DNA of 64,000 nt from Bacteroidetes bacterium UBA2475 (GTDB lineage Bacteria > Bacteroidota > Bacteroidia > B-17B0 > Aurantibacillaceae): assembly GCA_002342065.1 (NCBI GenBank), contig DDPF01000010.1, positions 124,001 to 188,000 on the forward strand. The letters are read 5' to 3'. Within the stretch, counting starts at the first letter, position 1. Each line of letters begins with the position of its first letter. Shown here piece after piece: positions 25,258 through 34,734 of this stretch. The notes beneath the pieces are model-generated. The model was not told where the DNA came from and made no database searches. It saw only the letters and a list, made by a program, of their open reading frames with translations. Both the position numbers and the translations under genes were made by a program.

Positions 25258-26196
25258 TTATTTAAACATCAGATCCCGAACAACCGAAGCGTTTTCTTCA
25301 ACATCTACAGTAAAATTCTGTTCGGGCTTACCCGCTACTTCTACCGAAATTAATGCTAGTCCTGAAGACACCTTTACTAATTTATACTGACCCATTGCAT
25401 TTGTTTTAACCATTTGCACACCGCATTGTACGTTAGCATTTGCAATAGGCTTGCCTGTAGTTTCGTTAATTACTTTACCCGACACATTGCCGTATTGTAA
25501 CACCTTTGGATTAATAAGGACTTTTATAAAGTCAATTGCAAAACCATCTGCTGCACCTGTGGTTCTATCATCAACTAATAATTCGATCTTTCCTTTTTTG
25601 TAATCTTTTATTTTTTCTTTTGGCACAACGATAGTGATCAGTTTCCCTATTGGGCCTGTTTGATCGATGGTATTCAATATTTTTTCAATATAAGGCGCTC
25701 TTGTCGAATTAATATAGGCCTCAAATTTTGAGCAAATTGCTTTTGACTGAAAATCATCAACAAACATTTGAATAATGATGCTCTTTATTTTTGAAGTATC
25801 AATATCTTTCAAAGAAATAGTAATAGGAAAAGTTGTTTTGTTATACTTCTGCATTAATTCATCTCGTTGTCCGCTATACCCCTCACCTCCACAAGGTGGA
25901 TCTTTTAAACCCATGCTCGATGGCACCATGATCATATCAAGACCCATTACATCGGTTGTATCCCATCCCCAAGGGTAGTTATGAGGGTTTGTACTTTTTC
26001 CCGAAAAAGGATTAAAATTTTCATCCCAACCAAAACCTAAATTATCAATATCTCCCAACCGAACCATAAAATCAGCTTCTGTGGTATTTGTTTTAAATGC
26101 ATTTCTTTCATTCCAAACACCATTATTATTATCGGTTTGCGAAAAAAGAGAAATAGAATAACTTATTACTAAAACAAGTAATTTAAATTTATGCAT
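25258..26196 (-). CDS. Secreted protein with C-terminal regulatory-like domain
   Basis: A 312-residue protein I do not recognise by family. The signal peptide ends SISLFSQ. Residues 25-225 form a beta-rich domain with Trp- and Asn-rich loops (LGFGWDENFNPFSG, NYPWGWDTTD) and one Cys pair candidate (PPCGGEG, KAICSKFE). Residues 230-312 are a carboxypeptidase regulatory-like beta sandwich (NVSGKVINETTGKPIANANVQC, then TNAMGQYKLVKV). There is no sorting domain, so it is likely periplasmic or on the inner leaflet of the outer membrane. It converges on the ABC ATPase with 4 bases between the stop codons. Confidence 0.72.
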   Translation of the reverse strand: MHKFKLLVLVISYSISLFSQTDNNNGVWNERNAFKTNTTEADFMVRLGDIDNLGFGWDENFNPFSGKSTNPHNYPWGWDTTDVMGLDMIMVPSSMGLKDPPCGGEGYSGQRDELMQKYNKTTFPITISLKDIDTSKIKSIIIQMFVDDFQSKAICSKFEAYINSTRAPYIEKILNTIDQTGPIGKLITIVVPKEKIKDYKKGKIELLVDDRTTGAADGFAIDFIKVLINPKVLQYGNVSGKVINETTGKPIANANVQCGVQMVKTNAMGQYKLVKVSSGLALISVEVAGKPEQNFTVDVEENASVVRDLMFK

Positions 26197-26245
26197 ATTA
26201 AGATGTATTTTATTTTATGTAATAAATTACCAAACAGTTTTTATT

Positions 26246-26812
26246 TTACCATTCTTCTTTTCCGGCATCTGCTGAAGCTATTTTCATACCTTCTTTAAGA
26301 TCTTCAATAACACGTGCGGCATCTTTAAGGGCTTCGCCTTTTAATTTTTTCCAAACAATATCGCCCATGGCCATACTGCCACACTCAGGCACTTTATTAT
26401 CAATACTACCTGCAGTAGTTTTACCACTCGTGCTAATATGCTTTATCGTCGAAACGGTGTATTTGTATCTGTTGTCTTTACACTCAATAGCAATTTTCAT
26501 ACTTATTTTACCTGTGTAATCAACTTCAGGATTTAATTCTTTTGGTTTAACAGGGAAAGTAACTGTACACTCGGCTTTTGCACCGGTAGTAACACCGCTT
26601 GTTTTACCGTAAACATTATTTTCAAGTTTAACCCAGTTAACAGCGCGTTGCAATAATTCGCTGGCAGGTAAAGAATCTGTATTAACTACCTCTGTAATTT
26701 TGGTCTCATTTTTCTTTTTAGGAGCATCCTCCTCTGGTTTTGTTTGTGAAAAACCTTTAGATCCAAAAGCCATTAAAGAACAAAGTAGCAGTGTGTGTAT
26801 ATATTTTTTCAT
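26246..26812 (-). CDS. Secreted DUF4468-like protein
   Basis: A 188-residue protein with a signal peptide ending GSKGFSQ and a charged linker rich in Lys and Glu. The middle reads LLQRAVNWVKLENNVYGK and then AECTVTFPVKPKELNPEVDYTGKISMKIAIECKDNRYKYTVSTIKHI, which is the pattern of the DUF4468 (TBP-like fold) domain found in many small exported Bacteroidota proteins. Two Cys residues in the domain could pair. Function unknown. Separated from the next gene upstream by 63 bases. Confidence 0.66.
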   Translation of the reverse strand: MKKYIHTLLLCSLMAFGSKGFSQTKPEEDAPKKKNETKITEVVNTDSLPASELLQRAVNWVKLENNVYGKTSGVTTGAKAECTVTFPVKPKELNPEVDYTGKISMKIAIECKDNRYKYTVSTIKHISTSGKTTAGSIDNKVPECGSMAMGDIVWKKLKGEALKDAARVIEDLKEGMKIASADAGKEEW

Positions 26813-26875
26813 GTGTGGTTTTTTACTTATCCTCTTACTCCTATTTCCGTGCCGAGATGATAAATTTACAATTTT

Positions 26876-29284
26876 TTAATAAATTCTTGGGTATTTATCC
26901 GGGTTAACTTCTGACATTAAATTATAAACAGTATCAAAAACATCATCAGAATTTGGCTTGCTAAAGTAGTCACCATCACTGCCATAGGCGGGTCTGTGGT
27001 CTTTAGAAGCTAAAGTCAAAGGAGCAGAATCGAGGAATTTATAAGCTCCCTGCTCTTCTACAATTTTTTGAATAATGTACGAACTTGCACCGCCAGAAAC
27101 GTCTTCATCCAATACCAATAAACGGTTAGTTTTTTTAACTGACTCAACAATTGAATGATGAATATCGAATGGAATTAAAGTTTGAAGATCTATCAGTTCA
27201 ACAGAGATACCATGTTTCTCTAAATTCTTAATTGCATCCTGTGCAACACGAATACTGCTGCCATAAGAAACTAAAGTAATATCAGTTCCTGTAGTTAAAA
27301 CCTCAGGAATTCCTAAAGCTGTTTTGTATTCACCAAAATTAGCCGGCGACTTTTCTTTTAAACGATAAGAGTTTAAAGGCTCAATAACCAAAGCAGGTTC
27401 ATCAGATTCTAATAACGTATTGTAAAAACTCGAAGCGATCGTCATGTTACGTGGTACACAAATATTAATTCCACGGCAGGCATGCACGATCATTCCCATA
27501 GGCGAACCACTGTGCCAAACACCTTCTAACCTATGACCACGTGTACGAATAATTACAGGAGCTTTTTGTTTACCCTTAGTACGCCATTGCACAGTTGCAA
27601 GATCATCGCTCATTAATTGTAAAGCGTATAATAAATAATCAAGGTATTGAATTTCTGCTATCGGGCGTAAGCCTCTCATGGCAAGACCTATAGCCTGACC
27701 CATAATAGTTGCCTCACGAATACCGGTATCAAACACCCTGTGTTCGCCATATTTTAATTGTAATCCCTCTAATCCCTGGTTTACACCGCCAATTTTTCCT
27801 GAGTCTTCACCAAAGATCATTACTTCCGGATATTTCGAAAGAATAGCATCAAAATTATCGCGTAAAATTTCGCGGCCATCCATTTGTTTATCTTCAGCGT
27901 ACTCTACCGCTTTTGCTAAAATATTTTTTATTTGTATTGGCGATTGAGAATATAAATGCGAACTAAAACGATCGTTATTAATTTCCTTAGATCTCTCTAA
28001 CCAATTAATTAAATTTTCTCGCGCCGCTGAAGAATTATTTACGGTTAAACGTAAAACATTTTTTACAGCTACATGTATATCTCTTCTTATTGGTTCTTTA
28101 ATACTTTGTAATTCTTTTTTTATTGCAAGGATCTCTTCACTTCCTATTTCTTCAAACAAAGAACTTACTTCAACAACCTCATTTTTTAATGGTGTTAAAT
28201 AATCACTCCATGCTGCGTTCTTTGCGTTTTTTACAAGCTCTTTAGCGTCCTCTTCTATCTTATTTAATTCTGCTTCATTTGCTAAAGCGTTACTTATTAT
28301 CCACTCGCGCATTTGCTTAATGCAGTCAAAATCCAATTCCCATTGCAAACGCTCCTTACTTTTATAACGCTCGTGCGATCCGCTAGTGCTGTGTCCTTGC
28401 GGTTGTGTTACTTCTTCAACATGCACTAAAACAGGTACATGCTCTTCGCGACAAACCTTAATTGCTTTTGCATAAGTTTCGCATAAATGCGCGTAATCCC
28501 AACCTTTGGTCTTAAATATCTCAAAACCTTTGCCGTTATTATCACGCTGAAATCCTTTCAACACTTCGCTGATGCTTTCTTTAGTAGTTTGGTATTTTTT
28601 TGGAACAGAGATGCCGTGTCCATCATCCCAAACACTCATTAATAGAGGCACTTGCAATACACCGGCAGCGTTGATGGTTTCCCAAAACAAACCCTCGCTT
28701 GTAGAAGCATCGCCAATTGTACCAAAAGCAACTTCGTTACCTTTATTACTGTAAGTATTAAATGGCGCGATATGAAGATCTTTATTTATTTTATAAAAAT
28801 GTGATGCGTAAGCCAAACCCAATAAACGTGGCATTTGCGAACCTGTTGGAGAAATATCGCTGCTCGAATTTTTTTGGTCTTTAAGTGCTTTAAAAGATCC
28901 GTCCTCATTTAAACTATGCGTAGCAAAGTGTCCGCCCATTTGGCGACCTGCACTCATAGGTTCTAAAGTAAGATCTGTATGTCCGTATAAACCTGCAAAC
29001 CATTGCTGTAAAGTAATGGCATTAATGCTTAACATAAAAGTTTGATCGCGGTAATACCCGCTTCTAAAATCTCCATTTTGAAATACTTTGCTCATGGCAA
29101 TTTGTGCCACTTCTTTTCCATCTCCAAATATTCCAAATTTTGCTTTTCCCGTAAGAACTTCTTTTCTTCCCAATAAACTTGCCTGCCTACTTTCGTTAGC
29201 CAATTTAAAATCCTCAAGTACAATTTTCTTGAAATCCTCAAAACTCAAATTACCCGCTGTTACCGCGCTATCTTCTTTTCCCAT
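26876..29284 (-). CDS. Fused E1 alpha/beta subunit of a 2-oxoacid dehydrogenase
   Basis: An 802-residue thiamine-diphosphate enzyme that joins the alpha (about 1-430) and beta (about 465-802) parts of a branched-chain-type 2-oxoacid dehydrogenase E1. The alpha part has the ThDP motif beginning GDASTSEGLFWE and closing about 25 residues later with WDDGHGIS; most homologues have NN where DD is seen here. GHSTSGSHERYKS is the phosphorylation-loop region. The beta part has FGEDSGKIGGVNQGL, FDTGIREATIMGQAIGLAM, HSGSPMG and LDEDVSGGASSYI. No E2 or E3 gene lies nearby. In Bacteroidota this fused form is commonly annotated as a branched-chain 2-oxoacid dehydrogenase subunit; the substrate is inferred. 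Confidence 0.9.
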   Translation of the reverse strand: MGKEDSAVTAGNLSFEDFKKIVLEDFKLANESRQASLLGRKEVLTGKAKFGIFGDGKEVAQIAMSKVFQNGDFRSGYYRDQTFMLSINAITLQQWFAGLYGHTDLTLEPMSAGRQMGGHFATHSLNEDGSFKALKDQKNSSSDISPTGSQMPRLLGLAYASHFYKINKDLHIAPFNTYSNKGNEVAFGTIGDASTSEGLFWETINAAGVLQVPLLMSVWDDGHGISVPKKYQTTKESISEVLKGFQRDNNGKGFEIFKTKGWDYAHLCETYAKAIKVCREEHVPVLVHVEEVTQPQGHSTSGSHERYKSKERLQWELDFDCIKQMREWIISNALANEAELNKIEEDAKELVKNAKNAAWSDYLTPLKNEVVEVSSLFEEIGSEEILAIKKELQSIKEPIRRDIHVAVKNVLRLTVNNSSAARENLINWLERSKEINNDRFSSHLYSQSPIQIKNILAKAVEYAEDKQMDGREILRDNFDAILSKYPEVMIFGEDSGKIGGVNQGLEGLQLKYGEHRVFDTGIREATIMGQAIGLAMRGLRPIAEIQYLDYLLYALQLMSDDLATVQWRTKGKQKAPVIIRTRGHRLEGVWHSGSPMGMIVHACRGINICVPRNMTIASSFYNTLLESDEPALVIEPLNSYRLKEKSPANFGEYKTALGIPEVLTTGTDITLVSYGSSIRVAQDAIKNLEKHGISVELIDLQTLIPFDIHHSIVESVKKTNRLLVLDEDVSGGASSYIIQKIVEEQGAYKFLDSAPLTLASKDHRPAYGSDGDYFSKPNSDDVFDTVYNLMSEVNPDKYPRIY

Positions 29285-29427
29285 TATAAATCCTTATTAC
29301 ACAAATATAATAGATTGGCGGGAATGGCAAAAATATTTTAGGAGAATATTGCACACAGATAATAAAATTTATTTCTTATCTTACACTAGTATTATTTTGA
29401 TGTTATATTAATTTTAAATTGTTTGAA

Positions 29428-29919
29428 ATGAAAAGAACTAAACTCATTGCAACCCTTGCCATAAGCGCGTTAATACTGGTTGTTTCGTGCTCGGTAGGTG
29501 TTAAAAAAGACCTGTTATCGGGCTTAACCGTTAAATACAACGGGTTTACTGTAGGAAATTCTTACCTGGTAAAAGACAGTAAAAAAACCACAGATGTTAA
29601 AATACAGCCCGGACAAGTTGTTTCTTTGGTATTTAGTGATATAGGCGGATTTACAGAATTAGAGGGCAAATCTTACCCGGGCGCTTCCATTTTAGTAACT
29701 GATTCAAAAGGTAAAATTGTTTTGGATATGCCCGATCTTTTCTCTTCTTACGATTCAACCGGAGTTGATGTTGCTTTGGTAAAACAAGCGTTATCTATTG
29801 ATTTTACTGCTCCCGCAAGCGGCTTCGAAAAAGGTGAGACCTTTAACTGGAAGTCAAAAGTGTGGGATAAAAAAGGTAAAAGCGAACTTACTTGTGAGTT
29901 ACAATTAGAGTTAGAATAA
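29428..29919 (+). CDS. Putative lipoprotein
   Basis: A 163-residue protein I do not recognise. I use the ATG at 29428 (MKRTKLIATLAIS); a TTG three codons earlier is in frame but not needed. The signal peptide ends in the lipobox-like LVVSC. The mature part is one small beta-rich domain (GLTVKYNGFTVGNSY, VSLVFSDIGGFTELEGKSYPGASILVTDSKGKIVLDMPDLF) ending LTCELQLELE. It is followed after 25 bases by the LolA-like gene, and the two may be cotranscribed. Confidence 0.7.
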   Translation: MKRTKLIATLAISALILVVSCSVGVKKDLLSGLTVKYNGFTVGNSYLVKDSKKTTDVKIQPGQVVSLVFSDIGGFTELEGKSYPGASILVTDSKGKIVLDMPDLFSSYDSTGVDVALVKQALSIDFTAPASGFEKGETFNWKSKVWDKKGKSELTCELQLELE

Positions 29920-29944
29920 ATAATTATTAAAAGCTTTTTCTAAA

Positions 29945-30694
29945 ATGAAATTTCTTTTTACTTCGCTATTGCTTCTATGTATTGGATCAAAAATTCAATC
30001 GCAAACAAAAACTACTTTTAAAACAGGTAACGACGTTATTACTGCTATGCACAAGGCTTACGCCGGAGATAAATGGTATAAGTATTTTACTTTTAGCCAG
30101 GAATCTCATTTTTACAAAGATGGTAAAGAAGAAAAAATGGAGGTGTGGCATGAAGCTGCAACCTTTCCCGGAAAGTTATTAATTAAGTTCAAAACCAAGG
30201 ATTCGAAGAACGGCGTTTTATTTGCAAACCATATGGTGTATGGCTTTGCAGAAGGTAAAGAAATGGTTGCAAGACCAGGGATCCATGATCTTTTAATTGC
30301 AGCTTTTGATGTTTACTTTTTAAAACCCGAAGTAACCGCACATTTATTTGATTCATTAGGATACGATCTAACTAAAACTCGTGAAGATATTTTTAACGGA
30401 AGAAAAGTTTATGTTGTTGGTGCCGATAAGAATGATAGTACCAGCAATCAATTCTGGATAGATGCCGAGCGAATGTATTTACACCGCATTATTTATAAAC
30501 AAGGCAAAGGCGTTAACAATTGTGTTTTCAGTAATTACCAAAAGATAAAAGGTTATTGGGTTGCCAAAACAGTTTCATTCAAACAAGATGGTGTATTAGC
30601 AATGATAGAGAATTATTTTGATATAAAATTCCCGAAAGAATTAAGTGGAGATCTTTTTGATCCGAAAAAATTTAATGAAGTAAAACTGGATTAA
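29945..30694 (+). CDS. Secreted LolA-like fold protein
   Basis: A 249-residue exported protein with a signal peptide ending GSKIQSQ. The mature part has the feel of the LolA/outer-membrane lipoprotein-sorting group: DVITAMHKAYAGDKWYKYFTFSQES, then VWHEAATFPGKLLIKF, ARPGIHDLLI, NGRKVYVVGADKNDSTSNQFWIDAERMYLHRIIY, and YQKIKGYWVAKTVSFKQDG. These follow the unusual beta pattern of LolA-like domains where an Asp before a beta turn in FWIDAE is typical. The actual ligand is unknown. Placed 25 bases after the putative lipoprotein gene. Confidence 0.65.
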   Translation: MKFLFTSLLLLCIGSKIQSQTKTTFKTGNDVITAMHKAYAGDKWYKYFTFSQESHFYKDGKEEKMEVWHEAATFPGKLLIKFKTKDSKNGVLFANHMVYGFAEGKEMVARPGIHDLLIAAFDVYFLKPEVTAHLFDSLGYDLTKTREDIFNGRKVYVVGADKNDSTSNQFWIDAERMYLHRIIYKQGKGVNNCVFSNYQKIKGYWVAKTVSFKQDGVLAMIENYFDIKFPKELSGDLFDPKKFNEVKLD

Positions 30695-30805
30695 ACCGGA
30701 TTTTGTTATATAAAACACCAACCGTTTCTTTAATCATACCATTTATAGGTTAGACCTTGGCGTACATCAAATTTTATCTCATTTTTAAAAGACAAAACGA
30801 ATACC

Positions 30806-32353
30806 ATGAAAATAAAATACATCTTTCTTTTAAGTATTGTAGCCTTTACGTTTGCATTAAGATCGCAAACCTTACCTTATTTAAATGCTTCTACTGGTAA
30901 TTCTAATCAATCTATAGTTGATAAGGATACCAACTTATATATGTTTCATGGCTCGCGCTTAGAAAAAGTAAATAAAAATTTAACTCCAGTTTGGGTTAAC
31001 ACCTATAGTAACATTAATTTTTCTAATTTATTACTATCTAAAACTGGAAGTATTTTTTTTATTGCCCAAAATAAAATCGGAAAAATTAATCCTAATGGTA
31101 GTTTGGCCTGGGTAAATACTTTAACAAGCATTACAACGGGAACTCAATCAATTACAACTTTTGCATTAAAACAATTATTATTAGATAGAAATAATCATTT
31201 AATAATTACCGCAAGTAACCAAAAAGGATTCTTTATTAAGCTCGATACTTTAGGTAATGTCATTAAAACGCGTGTATTTTCACCCATGCTGGCGGGTAAT
31301 GACAACTTTAATGTGATAAGCGATTCGCTTGGAAATTATAAAATATATTGTGATGCTATTGATCTTGGAGGTAGATCAGGTTTTTTATTTACATATTCTG
31401 AAACACCCGAAACTATTATGAATTTAAAACACCTGGATGGTTATGATCTGTTTAATTCAAACCCTTATGGACAACCTGTGTTTTTTTATAAATCAAAATT
31501 TGGATCTAATTTTTATATTGCCATTCAATCAAAAAACAACATTAGTGTTGGTCAATTGAGTATTAGAAAATACAACACGGTGAAAGGCAAAATTTCCGGC
31601 TTTGCAGTTGGTAACTGGGGTATAGATAGTTATTTTGAAAATTTTAATGAAGACGAAAAAGGCAATGTTATTTTATCTGGAATAACAGTTAACAATCCGG
31701 GGTATGACAGAGGTTACGAATTACTTGACTCGAATTGTATCCGCATTAGCGGATCAAAGATCATTAATAACCAGCAAAACCCAACTAATCCACCGTTTGG
31801 TTCAATATCAAGTCGCCCTCACATTATTCATAATAACAATTATTATTTCGATGCCCTTGGAACACCTTTTCTTTCAAACCCTCTAACAATGACAAGTATT
31901 ACAAGTACTGTATCGTGTTATGCTAATATGCCGTTAGGTAGCTCGTCTACTTGCACTTCAACAAGTTGTTTTCTTGGTCTTTCAGCACCAACAATGAGTG
32001 TTACAAATCCTAACACCATCGTAATAACTCCTTTTACTTCGAGCGTTACATCTATAAGTTTTTCTATCGTTCAAAATTATTGCCTCATTCTTGATGCTAA
32101 AGAAAATGAAAGTTTAGAAAATACTAATGTTAGCTTATACCCTAACCCTTTTAGTAATAAGATCACGATCGATCATAATATTAAAAATTCATTACAATTA
32201 GAAGTGTATAATACCCTGGGAGATATTGTCGCGAAAAAAGAAATGGAAAAAAATGTAAAAGAAATAAATTTAGAAGAATTAACTCCCGGCATTTATTTCG
32301 TGAAGCTGAACTTCGACGGTAAATTTTTGGTGAAAAAATTAGTTAAAGAGTAA
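30806..32353 (+). CDS. T9SS type A sorting domain protein
   Basis: A 515-residue secreted protein with a signal peptide ending FALRSQ. The N-terminal 400 residues seem to be a propeller-like structure of repeated short blades (LEKVNKNLTPVWVNTYS, GKINPNGSLAWVNTL, FIKLDTLGNVIKTRVF), a common pattern in hypothetical Bacteroidota surface proteins. A Ser/Thr/Cys-rich stretch (residues 370-410) follows. The C-terminus is a type A sorting domain: VSLYPNPFSNKITID, LEVYNTLGDIVAKKEM, LTPGIYFVKLNFDGKFLVKKLVKE. Export through the type IX system is therefore likely. Function unknown. Confidence 0.84.
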   Translation: MKIKYIFLLSIVAFTFALRSQTLPYLNASTGNSNQSIVDKDTNLYMFHGSRLEKVNKNLTPVWVNTYSNINFSNLLLSKTGSIFFIAQNKIGKINPNGSLAWVNTLTSITTGTQSITTFALKQLLLDRNNHLIITASNQKGFFIKLDTLGNVIKTRVFSPMLAGNDNFNVISDSLGNYKIYCDAIDLGGRSGFLFTYSETPETIMNLKHLDGYDLFNSNPYGQPVFFYKSKFGSNFYIAIQSKNNISVGQLSIRKYNTVKGKISGFAVGNWGIDSYFENFNEDEKGNVILSGITVNNPGYDRGYELLDSNCIRISGSKIINNQQNPTNPPFGSISSRPHIIHNNNYYFDALGTPFLSNPLTMTSITSTVSCYANMPLGSSSTCTSTSCFLGLSAPTMSVTNPNTIVITPFTSSVTSISFSIVQNYCLILDAKENESLENTNVSLYPNPFSNKITIDHNIKNSLQLEVYNTLGDIVAKKEMEKNVKEINLEELTPGIYFVKLNFDGKFLVKKLVKE

Positions 32354-32354
32354 T

Positions 32355-33407
32355 TTATCGTTTCACATACTGCTCTTCGTAATACTTAGCGTAATTACCC
32401 GAAGTAACATTGTTTAACCAGTCCTGGTTATTCAAATACCAATCTACCGTACGATCTAAACCCTGTTCAAACGTTACAGAAGGTACCCAGCCAAGATCAT
32501 TTTTTAATTTGCTTGCATCAATGGCGTAGCGCAGATCGTGGCCTGCACGGTCTTTTACAAACGTGATCAGTTTTTCGTTAGTACCCGCAGGACGATCTAA
32601 TTTTTTGTCCATTATTTTACAAAGCAAACGAATAACGTCAATGTTAGTCCACTCGTTATGTCCGCCAATATTATAAGTGCTTCCTAATTTTGCTTTATTA
32701 AAAATAGTATCAATTGCTACTGCGTGATCTTCTACAAATAACCAATCCCTAACGTTCTCGCCTTTGCCATAAATTGGTAAAGGTTTGTTATTTTTAATAT
32801 TATAAATGCAAAGTGGAATTAATTTTTCAGGGAAATGATTTGGCCCGTAATTATTACTGCAATTAGATATAACAACTGGTAAACCATAAGTATCATGATA
32901 AGCACGTACAAAATGATCGCTGCTTGCTTTTGAGGCAGAATAAGGGCTATGCGGATCGTAAGAAGTTTCTTCAGTGAACATCCCTGTCTCTCCCAAAGCA
33001 CCATACACCTCATCGGTACTAACATGATAGAATTTTGTGAACTTTGCATTATCTTTTTTATAAAGTTCTTTGGCAGCGTTCAATAAATTAACCGTGCCAA
33101 TAACATTTGTCATTACAAACTCTAATGGATTAGTAATACTTCTGTCTACATGACTTTCTGCAGCTAAATGAATAACGGCATTGTATTCTTCTTTATTAAA
33201 AAGTTCGTTAATGAATTTTGCGTCAACTATATCTCCTTTTATGAATTTATAGTTTGGCTTATTCTCAATATCTGTAAGATTTGCCAGGTTACCGGCATAA
33301 GTAAGTTTATCTAAGTTATGAATGGTATAGTTTGGGTATTTGTTTACAAATAAACGCACTACATGCGAACCAATAAAACCTGCACCACCTGTTATAAGAA
33401 TTTTCAT
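32355..33407 (-). CDS. rfbB: dTDP-glucose 4,6-dehydratase
   Basis: A 350-residue extended SDR enzyme making dTDP-4-keto-6-deoxyglucose. Motifs: NAD-binding GGAGFIGS at residues 7-14, LDKLTYAGNLANL, HLAAESHVDRSI, the active-site STDEVYG, YSASKASSDHFVRAYHDTYGLP with the Tyr-x3-Lys pair, NNYGP and HFPEKLIPL, and NVRDWLFVEDH. All are diagnostic for RfbB/RmlB. It is the last gene in the nucleotide-sugar operon, 24 bases after the dehydrogenase. rmlA, rmlC and rmlD are not here, so the end sugar cannot be told. It converges on the T9SS gene with a single base between the stop codons. Confidence 0.95.
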   Translation of the reverse strand: MKILITGGAGFIGSHVVRLFVNKYPNYTIHNLDKLTYAGNLANLTDIENKPNYKFIKGDIVDAKFINELFNKEEYNAVIHLAAESHVDRSITNPLEFVMTNVIGTVNLLNAAKELYKKDNAKFTKFYHVSTDEVYGALGETGMFTEETSYDPHSPYSASKASSDHFVRAYHDTYGLPVVISNCSNNYGPNHFPEKLIPLCIYNIKNNKPLPIYGKGENVRDWLFVEDHAVAIDTIFNKAKLGSTYNIGGHNEWTNIDVIRLLCKIMDKKLDRPAGTNEKLITFVKDRAGHDLRYAIDASKLKNDLGWVPSVTFEQGLDRTVDWYLNNQDWLNNVTSGNYAKYYEEQYVKR

Positions 33408-33431
33408 TTAACTAGTTTTTAATTTAAAATT

Positions 33432-34724
33432 TTAAAGACTCCAGTATGTTAAGCCCTTAATTTTATCTTTATACATCCCTTTTACATCAACTAAAATACC
33501 TTTTGGTGAAAGTATCTTTTTAAAGTATTTTTCGTCAAGAGCCTTGTATTCTTTGTGATTTACAGCAACAATAACTCCATCGTAGCCTTTGCTTAATTTG
33601 TTTAAACCAAAACCGTATTCGTGTTTTAATTCATCGCTATCAGCATGCGGATCGATAATATCTACCTTTACACCAAAGGATTTCAATTCTTTTACAATGT
33701 CTGCTACTTTACTATTACGGATATCGCTTACATCTTCTTTAAACGTGGCACCCATAACCAATACTTTTGATTTTGAAAGATTTTTTCCGGCAGCAATAAT
33801 GCGTTTAACGCAGGTTTTAGCTACGTAAAAACCCATGCTATCGTTAACGTAACGCCCGCTGTTAATAACGCGCGCATGGTAACCCATTTCTTCTGCTTTG
33901 TAAGTTAGGTAGTATGGATCAACGCCAATACAATGTCCGCCAACTAAACCCGGTGAGAATTTTAAGAAATTCCATTTTGTACCTGCAGCTTCTAAAACAT
34001 CGTAAGTATTTATTCCTATACGTGAAAAGATGATCGATAACTCATTCATCAAAGCAATATTCACATCACGCTGCGTGTTCTCAATAATTTTTGCAGCTTC
34101 GGCCACTTTAATGCTAGACGCACGATGTGTTCCGGGCTCAACAATTATTTCGTAAACCTTTGCAATATTGTCTAAACTTTCTTTATCGCAACCTGAAACT
34201 ATTTTTAAAATTTTTGTTATAGTGTGTTCTTTATCTCCCGGATTAATTCGCTCAGGTGAATAACCAACTTTAAAATCCTTTACAAATTTTAAACCCGAAT
34301 GTGCTTCTAAAACAGGAATACAATCTTCCTCAGTACAGCCCGGATAAACAGTAGATTCGTACACTACGTAATCTCCTTTTTTAAGTACTTTACCAACCGT
34401 GGTCGACGCGCCTATCAAAGGCTTCAGATCCGGCAAATTATGCTCGTCAATTGGTGTCGGCACAGCAATAATAAAAAAGTTAGCTTTTTTAAGATCCTCT
34501 AATTTATGAGTAAAGGTAATATCTGAATTCGCGAATTCTTTTTTATCTAATTCCTGACTCGGGTCTATACCTTTCTTCATCATATTAACGCGTTTCTCGT
34601 TAATATCAAAACCAATTACTTTTATTTTTTTTGCAAAGGCCAATGCTATTGGTAAACCAACGTAACCTAATCCAATTACTGCAACTGTGGCATTCTTTTC
34701 TAAGATCTTCTTGTAAATACTCAT
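33432..34724 (-). CDS. wbpA: Nucleotide-sugar 6-dehydrogenase, WbpA/TviB-like
   Basis: A 430-residue UDP-sugar dehydrogenase that oxidises C6 of a UDP-HexNAc in two NAD-dependent steps. Motifs: AVIGLGYVGLPIALAFAKK near the N-terminus, FIIAVPTPIDEHNLPDL, VYESTVYPGCTEEDCIPVLE, GYSPERINPGD, EAAKIIENTQRDVNIALMNEL, and the catalytic Cys in GGHCIGVDPYYLTYKAEE. NPGDKEH and the ENTQRDVNIA stretch resemble the UDP-GlcNAc or UDP-GalNAc enzymes (WbpA, TviB/VipA) rather than UDP-glucose ones. It follows the WbpB-like gene by 10 bases in the same operon, which supports the UDP-GlcNAc(3NAc)A pathway. The gene symbol is by analogy. Confidence 0.86.
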   Translation of the reverse strand: MSIYKKILEKNATVAVIGLGYVGLPIALAFAKKIKVIGFDINEKRVNMMKKGIDPSQELDKKEFANSDITFTHKLEDLKKANFFIIAVPTPIDEHNLPDLKPLIGASTTVGKVLKKGDYVVYESTVYPGCTEEDCIPVLEAHSGLKFVKDFKVGYSPERINPGDKEHTITKILKIVSGCDKESLDNIAKVYEIIVEPGTHRASSIKVAEAAKIIENTQRDVNIALMNELSIIFSRIGINTYDVLEAAGTKWNFLKFSPGLVGGHCIGVDPYYLTYKAEEMGYHARVINSGRYVNDSMGFYVAKTCVKRIIAAGKNLSKSKVLVMGATFKEDVSDIRNSKVADIVKELKSFGVKVDIIDPHADSDELKHEYGFGLNKLSKGYDGVIVAVNHKEYKALDEKYFKKILSPKGILVDVKGMYKDKIKGLTYWSL

Positions 34725-34734
34725 ATTTTATTTT

